Position numbers and translations under genes: made by a program. The notes under the pieces are model-generated. The model saw nothing but the letters and a program-made list of their open reading frames with translations, did not search any database and was not told where the DNA came from. Positions 27,657 to 36,614 of a stretch of DNA of 64,000 bases are shown here, one piece after another. The DNA is from Adlercreutzia hattorii. GTDB lineage: Bacteria > Actinomycetota > Coriobacteriia > Coriobacteriales > Eggerthellaceae. The DNA lies in the NCBI RefSeq assembly GCF_011405655.1, contig NZ_AP022829.1:1969001-2033000 (forward strand), written 5' to 3'. Within the stretch, counting starts at the first letter, position 1, and each line of letters begins with the position of its first letter.

Positions 27657-29441
27657 CTAATCTGCATAGAATCGTACCACAAGAAGAGGATCAGCGCCCT
27701 TCTCGCTCAGAGGAACCTCGTCTACAACTTCCGCCTTTGCATCTTTGCCATAATGCTCGCGCAGATAGCGCGTCAGTTGCTCTATAGCCTCTCTGCGCCG
27801 GGTCACGAAGTAGGTTTCTGGGCGATCGAGAAGACTCTTTATGGGATTGGGAACACCTATCTCCTCATTATGGGCGCGCACCAAAGGAGACCCCTGCGTC
27901 CAGCCGCCCATAAGGGCCGTCGACCCCATGAACGACGCCGGGGGCAGATGGCGATATTTCAGCTGCTTCTCGAGCTGCGTGAAGGTCGTCGTGTCCCATA
28001 CATAGACGACGCCTGACTCCGTGAACCTCTTCACCAGATCGTTGCTCTCGACAAAAGCGCTGCTCTTCTCGAATTGATCGATGCGCTCGACGTTGAAAGT
28101 GGGGGCCCATTTCAGCACAAGCCCCACTACGCATAACAGGGCGAATACTACACCGATGAGCGCCGATGTCGTTACACGCCGTAACCCTACAGGCTTAGCT
28201 GCGACAGGCGCGGGGGGTCTAATGGTGAGAAACGCGACGAGACATGGCAGCAGAGAAAGAACCCACGTGGAATACTCGACACGAGCTGGCAAACGGCCCG
28301 TGTACCGAAAGAGCACGCAAGCCGCAAAGGCCCCGCCAAGAGACAGGACAACCGCCGCAAGCACCCGTTTACGTCCGAGGAGCAGCGCACAGGCGGCAAT
28401 ACATGCTAAAGAGACAGTCAGCAGAGGGGACTTGACCAAGTGGCGCCCCTCGGCAAGGAAAGCGGTCGGCAAACTGCGGTCTGCCACCGGCTCTCGAGCA
28501 ATATCGGACACCTCCATAAGCAAATCGGAGGTGATGTAGTCGGGATCGGCCGTAATCCAGTTGCGCATGAGCCAGTAGTCGCTCTCCGAAACGCCGATTG
28601 ACGCCAGCTCGTCTCGCACTTCGTCGTAATCGCTCATGGGGTAATCAACCAAAGCGTAGCGAGCGTCATTGTACTCGAGCCAATCGGCCCACTTCGGCTC
28701 AGCCCACACCGCCTTGTCGAAGGCCAAGGCGCCGCCAACACAAAGCCCGACAGCTATCATGCAGACAAGAGCCCTAACGACTAGAGCCTTAGCCCGCTGG
28801 AACTGTTCATGCCCGAGACGAACGAGCAACCCCGCGAAAGCGAGGGCAAGAAAGGGAGCAGAGAGAAGCAAGACAAGGGCCCGCCACATGAATCCCAACG
28901 TCACCAATACAGTGCCCGCCACACAGGAGGAAGGAGCCCTCCGCATAGTACCGGAGCAGCAGCAGAGCTCGCCTGACGTAACGCACAGCGCCGCGACCAC
29001 GGTAAAATTGCTCCCCAAGGTGCACTTCGGCATAATGAAGTACGCAACAAAACCGATGCAAGCGAGCGAAAGCCCGAGCGGAGCATGGCGCAACAGGATG
29101 TAGCAGAACGAGAAAAATGCCACCGTCACAGCGAGACGTTCGATCACGAGAAACCAGTTCAACTCCGGTATGGCGATATTGAGCTGGTAGATGATGCCGT
29201 TGAGCACCGCACTGGTAAACAGGCATTGGCCGCCGTCGGGATAGAGTCCTGAAAGGACCATCGAGATCCCCAAATCGTCATCAGGGCCTCGGTAGTCGTC
29301 GTTTAGGACAAGAATCCCAACCACAAAAAAAGTGAGGGCAAGCGCTGTCGCAACGCAAGGCGCAACTGGTCGACTCTCAGCGGGGCAACACCCCCAAACC
29401 TTCAATGCGCGTCGAACGCGCTCTACAACCCTGTCTGACAT
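27657..29441 (-). CDS. Polytopic membrane protein of unknown function, possibly a GT-C glycosyltransferase
   Basis: This 594-residue protein has about ten hydrophobic helices. After the first helix comes an acidic stretch, NDDYRGPDDDLGISMVLSGL, in the place where GT-C glycosyltransferases carry their catalytic acidic loop. A soluble domain follows the last helix (from about 460; RIDQFEKSSAFVESNDLV, VYVWDTTTFTQLEKQL). I do not recognise the family with certainty. It ends 27 bases before rfbA and is read in the same direction, so it may share its transcript. A role in lipid-linked sugar transfer is a guess from shape and neighbours. ATG 29441 follows GTGGGG. Confidence 0.6.
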   Translation of the reverse strand: MSDRVVERVRRALKVWGCCPAESRPVAPCVATALALTFFVVGILVLNDDYRGPDDDLGISMVLSGLYPDGGQCLFTSAVLNGIIYQLNIAIPELNWFLVIERLAVTVAFFSFCYILLRHAPLGLSLACIGFVAYFIMPKCTLGSNFTVVAALCVTSGELCCCSGTMRRAPSSCVAGTVLVTLGFMWRALVLLLSAPFLALAFAGLLVRLGHEQFQRAKALVVRALVCMIAVGLCVGGALAFDKAVWAEPKWADWLEYNDARYALVDYPMSDYDEVRDELASIGVSESDYWLMRNWITADPDYITSDLLMEVSDIAREPVADRSLPTAFLAEGRHLVKSPLLTVSLACIAACALLLGRKRVLAAVVLSLGGAFAACVLFRYTGRLPARVEYSTWVLSLLPCLVAFLTIRPPAPVAAKPVGLRRVTTSALIGVVFALLCVVGLVLKWAPTFNVERIDQFEKSSAFVESNDLVKRFTESGVVYVWDTTTFTQLEKQLKYRHLPPASFMGSTALMGGWTQGSPLVRAHNEEIGVPNPIKSLLDRPETYFVTRRREAIEQLTRYLREHYGKDAKAEVVDEVPLSEKGADPLLVVRFYAD

Positions 29442-29530
29442 AGCCCCACTTCGTTAACGCACAACAGCTTCGATGAACAACAGAACGACAAGATGCCATT
29501 GTACCTCAAAGAAGAAGCTGAGGCGATGGC

Positions 29531-30451
29531 TCAACGACGACGCGATCGCAACCTCAGGAACTCAAAGGGCCTGAACGATGAGCCGCGATTTCCAGATGCT
29601 GATGAAGTCGCCGCCTCTGCAATGGCGAAGCGGTTCTTCCCCTTGTCCTCGTAAGCACTTTGCACGAGAGCGATACGCTCCTTCGCATCGGCAACTCCGG
29701 CCAGTCGATTTGCTAGCCGCACGAGACCCGACTGATCGCGCTGCGGCGCATTGGCGTAAACCCATTTATCAGAGGCGAATGTCTGAGAGGCAGCCGTCTG
29801 CTCGGCAGTCCAGCCGTGGACGCAGGCACCGTCGAAGAAAATCCCACGAGCAATTTGCCGAGCGGGATTGCCCGCCCAACTTGTGTTCGAAGGGACCGTC
29901 TTGCCGGCCACTACGGCAGCGCCACCGACAATACTTCCAGATCCAATAGCCGCGCCCTTCAGCAGCATGGCAGATTGACCGAGCCATACATGGTCGCCTA
30001 TCACCACATCGCGGCTAGGATTAATGCGCCTGCCATCTTCTGCCCTGTACACCAAATGAGGGTCGGCAGTCCTTATCCACACATCAAAGGAAAAAAGGCC
30101 TCTGTCGCCAATAAGCACACTGCGCCGCTCGGATACAATTACATGGAGTGAACCGTTGGTGTACGTCGACGAGCCCAAGGCAAACGTGCATCCAGCATGC
30201 ACCGTTGCATCCAGCCACAACGAGGTGTTTCCGCTCGCCAGGTAGACGATGGCACCGGGGCCAGCGAAAACCAGCTTGCCTCCCGTCAAGGTTACATCTT
30301 CGCCACAGCACAAGATGCACTTTCCCGTATGAGCCTTCTCGGTAAACACAATTTGCGCATTCTTCATTTTCGGCGGAGGGCCCAAAAGAACATTGTCGGT
30401 TTCTTGGAAAAACCGCTCAACCTCTTCAGTGGTCTTCAATGTAACGTCCAT
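29531..30451 (-). CDS. Left-handed beta-helix acyltransferase
   Basis: From ATG 30451 (GGGGGAG before it) the protein has 306 residues. The N-terminal 120 residues form beta-rich turns ending in hexapeptide-like repeats. The core, RDVVIGDHVWLGQSAMLLKGAAIGSGSIVGGAAVVAGKTV in overlapping pieces, is a LbH acetyltransferase helix; SWAGNPARQIARG is the standard closing loop of CatB/LacA-like enzymes. A C-terminal helical tail (WTAEQTAAS to the end) is extra. It probably O- or N-acetylates a surface sugar. It lies 10 bases downstream of the AlgJ-like gene and likely belongs to that operon. Substrate unknown. Confidence 0.8.
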   Translation of the reverse strand: MDVTLKTTEEVERFFQETDNVLLGPPPKMKNAQIVFTEKAHTGKCILCCGEDVTLTGGKLVFAGPGAIVYLASGNTSLWLDATVHAGCTFALGSSTYTNGSLHVIVSERRSVLIGDRGLFSFDVWIRTADPHLVYRAEDGRRINPSRDVVIGDHVWLGQSAMLLKGAAIGSGSIVGGAAVVAGKTVPSNTSWAGNPARQIARGIFFDGACVHGWTAEQTAASQTFASDKWVYANAPQRDQSGLVRLANRLAGVADAKERIALVQSAYEDKGKNRFAIAEAATSSASGNRGSSFRPFEFLRLRSRRR

Positions 30452-30461
30452 TGAGCTCCCC

Positions 30462-31715
30462 CTATTCGCGCATATCTTCCGGCTCAAGAGCATGTTCCGT
30501 CGCTTGCGCCAACATGTTCGGACTCCGCATTATGAAAAGGACGTCGGACACATCCTGGTGCTGAGCAAGAAACGCATCAATCGTCTCGTCGTCGTGACGG
30601 GGGTCAAGCACGTAGGTTGTTCGATAGTGAACCGCCAGGAACCGCTCCATACAATTGGAATACGAGTCTGCGACAATGAGCAGATCCTGCCGCGAATCCG
30701 ATTCCTCGTTCTCCAAGGTAATAAGCCCGTAATCGGTATGGAAATACTCGGCATAGCGACTGGTGAAAGCATTGGCACCTACATTGGCCGCTTGGTAGTT
30801 CTTCCAATGCACAAGCGAGTCCATAGAAGCCTCAGCCCCGTCAATAATGATCGATAGCTGAGGGAAATCAGCGAATTCGTAGTCGATCATTTGATCCACG
30901 TATCGCGTTTCCAACCCACGTCGCGCGAACGTGCCCCGAAAGGATGGCGCGTCATAGGTCACAAGACGCGCGGGCACAAGAAGTTCGTCCCGAAAACCGA
31001 GAGCGCTCGCCATGCGCTCATAAGCCCGAAAAGCTCCTTGGATATTCCAGTGGTGATCAGTGGAATTCCACCCATCCGCAAACTCGTCGAACGTGACGTT
31101 GCCGTCTATCCATTGGAAATGGCCGCCTTCGTCCTCGAAGATCGAGGATAACTCTCCGTAGGTAAGTGGATTGGAGATGAGTTTCGCCGTCGGGGATCCC
31201 TCAACATTCATAGAGTCGGGGCCCATATACACGAAGAACCGTTGCTCGGGATGTCTCAAACTCAGGGCGTCGAGTCCATCCCGAATATGACTGGCCGTTG
31301 CAAGGGTATCGCCGGTCGCCTTTTCGGCTATTTCGAGCAGACGGTGCCGACTCGGCATCTCCGCAATAGACGAGCCATAGAAAGCGGGGTAGCACTCCCA
31401 GCCAAAGAGCGCATTCGAAGTCTCGATGGCTGAGCGCTGGAGAGCTGCATTTGCGAGAAGAGCCGTAGCCTTCATGGGAATGCAATTGCCCACAGCATCC
31501 TCAGCGGCTATCTGAAACTCTCCCGAGCTGAACCCCTCGAGGGAAGCATAGGCGGCCGGATCGGCTTCTACGACACCGCCAGAAAGATAAGCCGCATCGT
31601 CAGCCGTGAACCAAGAGGGAAGAGCAACCCCCCCCCATGAGGCTAATCCGATCAGGGCGGGGCCGCAAAGCAACAGGCAGAGCACGCCGGCGAACAGGAT
31701 ATTCCGCAGCTTCAT
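30462..31715 (-). CDS. AlgJ/AlgX-like SGNH acetylation protein with an internal G9 tract
   Basis: This 417-residue protein has an N-terminal signal anchor (ILFAGVLCLLLCGPALIGLA) and an extracytoplasmic SGNH-like domain: NSTDHHWNIQGAFRAY holds the DxHW-type motif of AlgJ/AlgX, and DLLIVADSYSNCME fits the serine block. Such proteins accept acetyl groups brought by an MBOAT partner and pass them to a polysaccharide. The partner lies eight bases upstream (31724-33250). ATG 31715 follows AGGGGG. Codons 27-30 (TGG GGG GGG GTT) contain nine consecutive G, so gain or loss of one would abolish the protein: a candidate on/off switch. Confidence 0.8.
   Translation of the reverse strand: MKLRNILFAGVLCLLLCGPALIGLASWGGVALPSWFTADDAAYLSGGVVEADPAAYASLEGFSSGEFQIAAEDAVGNCIPMKATALLANAALQRSAIETSNALFGWECYPAFYGSSIAEMPSRHRLLEIAEKATGDTLATASHIRDGLDALSLRHPEQRFFVYMGPDSMNVEGSPTAKLISNPLTYGELSSIFEDEGGHFQWIDGNVTFDEFADGWNSTDHHWNIQGAFRAYERMASALGFRDELLVPARLVTYDAPSFRGTFARRGLETRYVDQMIDYEFADFPQLSIIIDGAEASMDSLVHWKNYQAANVGANAFTSRYAEYFHTDYGLITLENEESDSRQDLLIVADSYSNCMERFLAVHYRTTYVLDPRHDDETIDAFLAQHQDVSDVLFIMRSPNMLAQATEHALEPEDMRE
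31628..31636 (-). repeat. Poly-G tract of nine in the AlgJ-like gene
   Basis: Nine C on the plus strand (nine G in the gene) cover codons 27-30, just after the signal anchor. The gene is in frame with nine. Confidence 0.9.
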
Positions 31716-31723
31716 AATGCCCC

Positions 31724-33250
31724 CTAAAACTGGAAGTAAATAAACGGGTTGTACGAGCTGGAGACCACCGACATGCAGCTCAGGACGAAGACGGCCAGAA
31801 GGGCCACGTCGGCGAGCACGTTCACGGCAGTCACGGCGCGGGCGCGGCCGGCGGGCACGGGGCCCTCGCAGACCACCTGGCAGGGCGGCACGGCGGTGTT
31901 ACCCTTCTGCGGAGCGGCGACGATGGCGCGGTGCGGGTCGCCCTCGGCCCAGGCCTGGATCTTCTTGCGCAGCCACGGCGCCCAGGGCAGCGACCCCACG
32001 ATGAAGACGGGCACGAGGCTCGCGTAGCTCCAGGACTGCAGCTCCCACAACGTGGAGGTACCGAGCCACCCGTAGGCGCCGAACATGGCGCAGAACCACT
32101 CCCCCACGTTCGAAAGCCCCGTCACGGCGAACAAAAGCCACCCGAAGAAGAACAGCACGACGCACCAGATATGGCTCACGAACCGCGGCAGCTTATCGAG
32201 CACCTTCATGACTAAGAACTTCTCCAACAGGATGAGCACGCCCCAGTACAGGCCCCACAGAAGGAAGTTCCACGCGGCGCCGTGCCAAATGCCCGTCAGG
32301 CCCCACACGATCATGGTGTTAGCCACGAAGCGCGGCGTGCTCACGCGGTTGCCGCCGAGCGGGATGTACACGTAGTCGCGGAAGAAGCCGCCGAGCGACA
32401 TGTGCCAGCGGCGCCAGAACTCCGTGGCCGACTTCGACGTGTAGGGGTAGTTGAAGTTGCGCGGGTACTCGAAGCCCATCATCTTGCCGAGGCCGATGGC
32501 CATGTCCGAGTAGCCGGAGAAGTCGAAGTAGATCTGGAAGGTGTAGGCGGCCACGCCCGAGAAGCAGCCGATGAAGCCGATCTCGGCCGCCTCGCGGGGC
32601 AGAAGCGAGTCGGCCAGCACGCCGGCGGTGTTGGCGAGCAGCACCTTCTTGCCCAGGCCCACGCAGAACAGCCGCAGGCCCTGGGCAAAGCCCTCCAGCG
32701 TCGCGCGGCGATGGTCGATCTCGTGCTCGATGTCGGCGTAGCGCACGATGGGGCCGGCCACCAGCTGCGGGAACATGGCGATGTACATGCCGAGGTACAG
32801 CGGATTCTTCTGCACCTTCACCTCGCCGCGGTAGACATCCACCACGTAGGTGATGGCCTGCAGGGTGAAGAACGAGATGCCGATAGGCAGCGCCAGGTTC
32901 AACTCGGCGATGAACTCCTCGCCAATGGCGCGGTTGATGTTCTCGGCCAGAAAGCCCTGGTACTTGTAGAACCCGAGCACGAGCAGGTTGGCTGCGAGCG
33001 CCGCCACGAGCCAGAAGCGCTTCGGCGCCGTCTTGCCCTCGCCGCACTTGCCTATGATGAAGGCGAACAGCCAGTTGAAGCAGATGGAGGCCACCATGAG
33101 CCACACGTACACTGGCTCGCCCCAGGCGTAGAACAGAAGCGAGAACAGCAGCAGAACCACATTCTTCGCCGGCCGCCACGGCATGGCGAAGTACACCGCC
33201 AGAAACAGCGGCAGAAACGCGAACAGAAAAATAGTGCTGGAGAAGACCAA
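31724..33250 (-). CDS. AlgI-like MBOAT O-acyltransferase
   Basis: This 508-residue membrane protein belongs to the membrane-bound O-acyltransferase family: SSTIFLFAFLPLFLAVYF and YAWGEP at the start, FPQLVAGPIVRYADIEHE, FSGYSDMAIGLGKMMGF, FWRRWHMSLGGFFRDYVYIPLGG, and GLTGIWHGAAWNF with the catalytic His. It would carry acyl groups, usually acetyl, across the membrane for the AlgJ-like protein next to it. The start is a TTG at 33250 behind AAGGGA. Its third-base GC is visibly higher than that of the neighbouring dlt and AlgJ-like genes. It differs from DltB (33630-34814), which has its own carrier protein. Confidence 0.92.
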   Translation of the reverse strand: MVFSSTIFLFAFLPLFLAVYFAMPWRPAKNVVLLLFSLLFYAWGEPVYVWLMVASICFNWLFAFIIGKCGEGKTAPKRFWLVAALAANLLVLGFYKYQGFLAENINRAIGEEFIAELNLALPIGISFFTLQAITYVVDVYRGEVKVQKNPLYLGMYIAMFPQLVAGPIVRYADIEHEIDHRRATLEGFAQGLRLFCVGLGKKVLLANTAGVLADSLLPREAAEIGFIGCFSGVAAYTFQIYFDFSGYSDMAIGLGKMMGFEYPRNFNYPYTSKSATEFWRRWHMSLGGFFRDYVYIPLGGNRVSTPRFVANTMIVWGLTGIWHGAAWNFLLWGLYWGVLILLEKFLVMKVLDKLPRFVSHIWCVVLFFFGWLLFAVTGLSNVGEWFCAMFGAYGWLGTSTLWELQSWSYASLVPVFIVGSLPWAPWLRKKIQAWAEGDPHRAIVAAPQKGNTAVPPCQVVCEGPVPAGRARAVTAVNVLADVALLAVFVLSCMSVVSSSYNPFIYFQF

Positions 33251-33300
33251 CGCGAGTCCCTTCGAACTGTCATCCCGTCAATTTAGCTCAGGCAATGATA

Positions 33301-33317
33301 CCTTAACTTTTCCTTAA
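33301..33317 (-). promoter_or_regulatory. Direct repeat TTAAGG, candidate response-regulator box
   Basis: On the minus strand TTAAGG occurs twice with an 11-base period, about 50 bases before the MBOAT start. A one-turn direct repeat is the usual binding pattern of OmpR/PhoB-type regulators, and the second copy could overlap a -35 region. No regulator gene lies near. Confidence 0.35.
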
Positions 33318-33382
33318 CGACGCATCAGCGCCGAAATTAGCATCATGCCCGCGGAGGGACCGAGGCGCGCCTCGCATAATCG

Positions 33383-33637
33383 CTATTGGGCATCGTAGCG
33401 AATCTGCACCTGATAGATGATCTTATTAACCGAATTCATTTCCTCACGCTCCACCGCCGTAGGCGCAATGGTCACGCCGAATTCCGTCTCGATGGCCACC
33501 AGCAGTTCAATGGCTGCCATAGAATCGAGCAACCCCTCCTCGAACAGATCGGCGTCGCGCTCTTCGCGAATAATCTCGTCGTCGCAAATCTCCTCGATGA
33601 GCTCGAGCATGCGCTCCTCGACGGAATTCTCAGCCAT
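33383..33637 (-). CDS. dltC: D-alanyl carrier protein DltC
   Basis: This 84-residue acidic acyl-carrier-like protein has LFEEGLLDSMAAIELLVAIE; S39 of the DSM motif should carry 4'-phosphopantetheine. DltA loads D-alanine on it and DltB uses it at the membrane. The start overlaps the dltB stop by eight bases. It closes the dlt operon; a 14-base palindrome (33361-33374) follows the stop by eight bases. Confidence 0.93.
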   Translation of the reverse strand: MAENSVEERMLELIEEICDDEIIREERDADLFEEGLLDSMAAIELLVAIETEFGVTIAPTAVEREEMNSVNKIIYQVQIRYDAQ

Positions 33638-34814
33638 TGGTCAAACCTCCTATGACAGTGTGCATTTGCCCAGAGAAAATAGCCATGCCAAGCATGACCA
33701 GATTAATGGTAACAAACCATTGGAGAACCTTGTACCATTTCTTTTTCTTGTGCTTCTTGTGAAAGGAAGATTTCTTCTGGTACACGTCGGTGGCGCCCAT
33801 GAGAACGCCATAATAGGCGCCATAGACCAGATAGTCCACGGTCAGCCCGTGCCAAGCGCCCATGAGCATGAAATTCGCCATGTAGCCCGCACAGGCCGTC
33901 TGAAGTCGGTCTTTGAACAGCTTGCGACGCGTCGCCGACTTCACCGCGCGCATGAACACGAAATCACGTAGCCACGTGGACAGCGTCATATGCCAGCGAT
34001 CCCAGAAATCGCGCACATCGAGAGCAAGAAAAGGGGCGCGGAAGTTGCGCGGCGTCTTAATGCCGAAGCAGTAGCTGGCCCCCATGGCCATAAGGGAATA
34101 GCCAGCAAAGTCGAAGAACAGGTAAAAGCCGTACATATAGGCATCTTTCACCTGGGCGCCCAGCTCTTGCCACCAAGGACCGTCGCCCAAAGGAGCAGGG
34201 GTGAAGTAATGGTGGAACACCGTGCCCAACACTTTCTGATACACTGCTCCCACCAAAAGCAGCATAATGCCGCGAGCCAGCAAGTCCGCATACTCAGAAG
34301 CGGTATACCTTCGGTTCGCATCCTCAGTGAACCGCCGGCTGCGATCGATGGGGCCGGATGTGAAGGGTGTGAAAAACACCAAGAAGTACAAGTAATCAGT
34401 GAAGTTCATATCTTCAATGAGGTCATCTCGGATCTCGATAATGACCTGTATTGCCTTGAATGTGATGTAGGATATCCCCAGAAATCCCATGAGGTTCTGG
34501 TCGAATACGGCACCGATTTTGTAAACGACTAGAGGGGCAATAACGGCCGCGAGTGCCAACCGGTACTTCCAAAGCGCCTTTTGCCCCGACCGCCAACTGG
34601 AAAGCTCCCAGAACGTAACCGCACAGGCGATGGCGATGAACGCAACGAAAGCGAGCATGCCCTCCAAGTTCTCGCCGAAGAGCAGGAGCAGGAACGCCAA
34701 CGAGGCCGCCAGTCCGTAATACTTGATGCGGCGCCCCGAGAAGCCGAGAATGGCCGCAGGTACTATGGCAACGGCCAGAAACACATAGAATGCCGGATCG
34801 ATATAGAAGTTCAT
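33630..34814 (-). CDS. dltB: D-alanyl transfer protein DltB (MBOAT)
   Basis: This 394-residue MBOAT-family membrane protein shows FFTPFTSGPIDRSRRF, FDFAGYSLMAMGASYCFGI, FWDRWHMTLSTWLRDFVFMR and MLMGAWHGLTVDYLVYG, with the catalytic His in the last. DltB takes D-alanine from DltC and moves it across the membrane toward teichoic acids. It sits 12 bases downstream of dltA and overlaps dltC, the usual A-B-C order. A short downstream tail (HTVIGGLTNG) ends the protein. Confidence 0.94.
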   Translation of the reverse strand: MNFYIDPAFYVFLAVAIVPAAILGFSGRRIKYYGLAASLAFLLLLFGENLEGMLAFVAFIAIACAVTFWELSSWRSGQKALWKYRLALAAVIAPLVVYKIGAVFDQNLMGFLGISYITFKAIQVIIEIRDDLIEDMNFTDYLYFLVFFTPFTSGPIDRSRRFTEDANRRYTASEYADLLARGIMLLLVGAVYQKVLGTVFHHYFTPAPLGDGPWWQELGAQVKDAYMYGFYLFFDFAGYSLMAMGASYCFGIKTPRNFRAPFLALDVRDFWDRWHMTLSTWLRDFVFMRAVKSATRRKLFKDRLQTACAGYMANFMLMGAWHGLTVDYLVYGAYYGVLMGATDVYQKKSSFHKKHKKKKWYKVLQWFVTINLVMLGMAIFSGQMHTVIGGLTNG

Positions 34815-34826
34815 AATTGTCGAGCC

Positions 34827-36365
34827 CTACGCCAACGCCTTGCGATCGATTTTGCCATTGACGTTCAAAGCGAATTCCTCATGAAAGACGATCTTTTTGG
34901 GCACCATATAGTCGGGAACAAGTTCCTTAAGGGCCGCCTTAATGGCGCGCGCTCGAGCGAAGTCGGCCGTCATCCCCGGCTCAGCAAGACGTACGTGAGC
35001 TACGAGATGAGTCACCTTCCCGTCGCGATCGGCGGGAAGCACCACCGCCTCGGCCACTTCAGGTATCCGGACGAGGGCCTGCTCGACGTCGGCCAGCTCG
35101 ACGCGAAACCCATTCAGCTTCACTTGGAAATCGAGACGGCCCAAACAGAAGAGCCGACCATCCGCGTCAAGATAGCCCTTATCACCGGTTTTGTAGCAAC
35201 GCGTCACAGCGCCATCGGAGCCTTCCCTCTCGGAGAATACGGCCTCCGTCAGATCGGGACGGCCATAGTAGCCCGCCGACACCGTGTTTCCCGCAAGGTA
35301 TATCTCTCCCACTTCCCCGCAAGGCAGCTCCTCACCGGTTTCCGGATCGCGAATAAGGGCACGCACGCCATCGCTCAAATAGCCCACGGGCAAAGGATTC
35401 ACCTCACGTGCCAAGCTCTCGTCTACCACAATATCGGTGACCGCCTGAGTCTCGGTGGGGCCGTAGGTGTTGAGAACCCTCGCCTCGGGAAAACGTTCGA
35501 TGATCTTCAGGGCCGTAGCGTTGCGAAACACCTCTCCGCAGAGAATGACGTTGTCGAGCCGGGGCAGGAGATCCTGGTCGAAAGAAGGATCAACCAGGCA
35601 CATCTCGATAAAGGACGGCGTCGAAATCCATGTTGTAAGGTCACTTGCAGCCAGAGCGCCGAACGTGGCCCTCATGGACTGCTCGTCTTCGGACTCCAGG
35701 GAGAACAGGGTATAGCCCGAGGCCAAACCGGCGATAATGTCGAACAGGCTCACATCGAAGGTGTAGGGCACGCGGTTGAAGCTGACGCCGTCGGGCCGCT
35801 CGGGGAAAAGTGCGCGGAAATAGTCCATAAAGGCGTCCACGCAGCGCGAGGGCATCTGAACACCTTTGGGGCGGCCGGTGCTCCCCGAGGTGAACAACAA
35901 ATAGAAGGGCGTCTCATCGGCAATCCAGCGGGAACTGTCCCAGGAGCGTCCCGCCAGGGCCGCCTCGCGAACAACGGCATCTCCGACGACTGAATCTGCC
36001 AGCGATGCATCGCCGGGAAATTCGTCGTCAGACAACGTGATAACAAGAGGGTGCCCGATCTGATCCAAGATGTCGTTCACGCGATCGGACGGATAGGCGA
36101 TGTCCACCGGGGCATAGGTCAGACCGGCCTTCGCAGCGGCGATAAAGCACACGAGCATGAGAGGCGACTTGTGGCCGTAAACCACCACGGGCTTGCCCTT
36201 TGGAGACCATTCGGCAAAGGAAGCGGCAAGAGAGTCGGACCAGGCGTCCAGCTCGGCGTAAGTCAGGCGCTGGCACGCATCCTCCTTTATCCGAGAATTG
36301 AAAAACGCCTCTTTCTCCGGATACTCAGCGCTCACTTCCCGTAGCCTTTCAAGAAACCTGCTCAC
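34827..36365 (-). CDS. dltA: D-alanine--DltC ligase DltA
   Basis: DltA adenylates D-alanine and loads it on DltC. The 512-residue ANL-family enzyme has LLFTSGSTGRPKGVQMPS, LNTYGPTETQAVT, YKTGDKGYLDADGRLFCLGR, KLNGFRVELADVEQAL and the catalytic lysine of NGKIDRKAL. I chose GTG 36365 because AAGGGGAGG stands seven bases before it and the protein then begins MSRFLERLREVS; the frame is open to 36404. The upstream neighbour is the 54-codon dltX gene, 84 bases away. Confidence 0.95.
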   Translation of the reverse strand: MSRFLERLREVSAEYPEKEAFFNSRIKEDACQRLTYAELDAWSDSLAASFAEWSPKGKPVVVYGHKSPLMLVCFIAAAKAGLTYAPVDIAYPSDRVNDILDQIGHPLVITLSDDEFPGDASLADSVVGDAVVREAALAGRSWDSSRWIADETPFYLLFTSGSTGRPKGVQMPSRCVDAFMDYFRALFPERPDGVSFNRVPYTFDVSLFDIIAGLASGYTLFSLESEDEQSMRATFGALAASDLTTWISTPSFIEMCLVDPSFDQDLLPRLDNVILCGEVFRNATALKIIERFPEARVLNTYGPTETQAVTDIVVDESLAREVNPLPVGYLSDGVRALIRDPETGEELPCGEVGEIYLAGNTVSAGYYGRPDLTEAVFSEREGSDGAVTRCYKTGDKGYLDADGRLFCLGRLDFQVKLNGFRVELADVEQALVRIPEVAEAVVLPADRDGKVTHLVAHVRLAEPGMTADFARARAIKAALKELVPDYMVPKKIVFHEEFALNVNGKIDRKALA

Positions 36366-36449
36366 GGTTGTGCCTCCCCTTTCTTTCATCGCGTCATCAT
36401 TCACTCTCCATTGGCGGAAACGCCAATCGGCTCATCGTCAAAACCATGC

Positions 36450-36614
36450 TCAGAAGTTCTCATATACCGGCATCGCCGGCTCTCCAAACCCCGAATAAAC
36501 GAGGAACCAAACGACCAGAGCGAGCATCGCCGCTGCAGCGGCGAACCACAGGATGGCACCGAGCCAAGTGTCGCTGAAAAACACCTCGAGAATCTTGTCC
36601 CTAATTCGCTTCAT
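36450..36614 (-). CDS. dltX: DltX, small D-alanylation membrane peptide
   Basis: This 54-residue gene starts at ATG 36614 inside the end of dltD (14-base overlap) and ends at TGA 36450. It encodes a basic N-terminus, one membrane helix (GAILWFAAAAAMLALVVWFL), and the C-terminal motif GFGEPAMPVYENF. DltX peptides of Firmicutes have this size, one helix, and a conserved F-x-Y-N/E-x-F end that enters the DltB tunnel and receives D-alanine. Here the usual FIYNxF reads VYENF, keeping the Tyr and the final Phe. Position between dltD and dltA supports it. It is easily missed because it is so short. Confidence 0.85.
   Translation of the reverse strand: MKRIRDKILEVFFSDTWLGAILWFAAAAAMLALVVWFLVYSGFGEPAMPVYENF

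Noticed and set aside
32282-33286. 334-codon plus-strand frame opposite the AlgI-like gene
   Set aside because: It mirrors a high-GC coding sequence, has many His/Arg/Gln runs, and no start signals.
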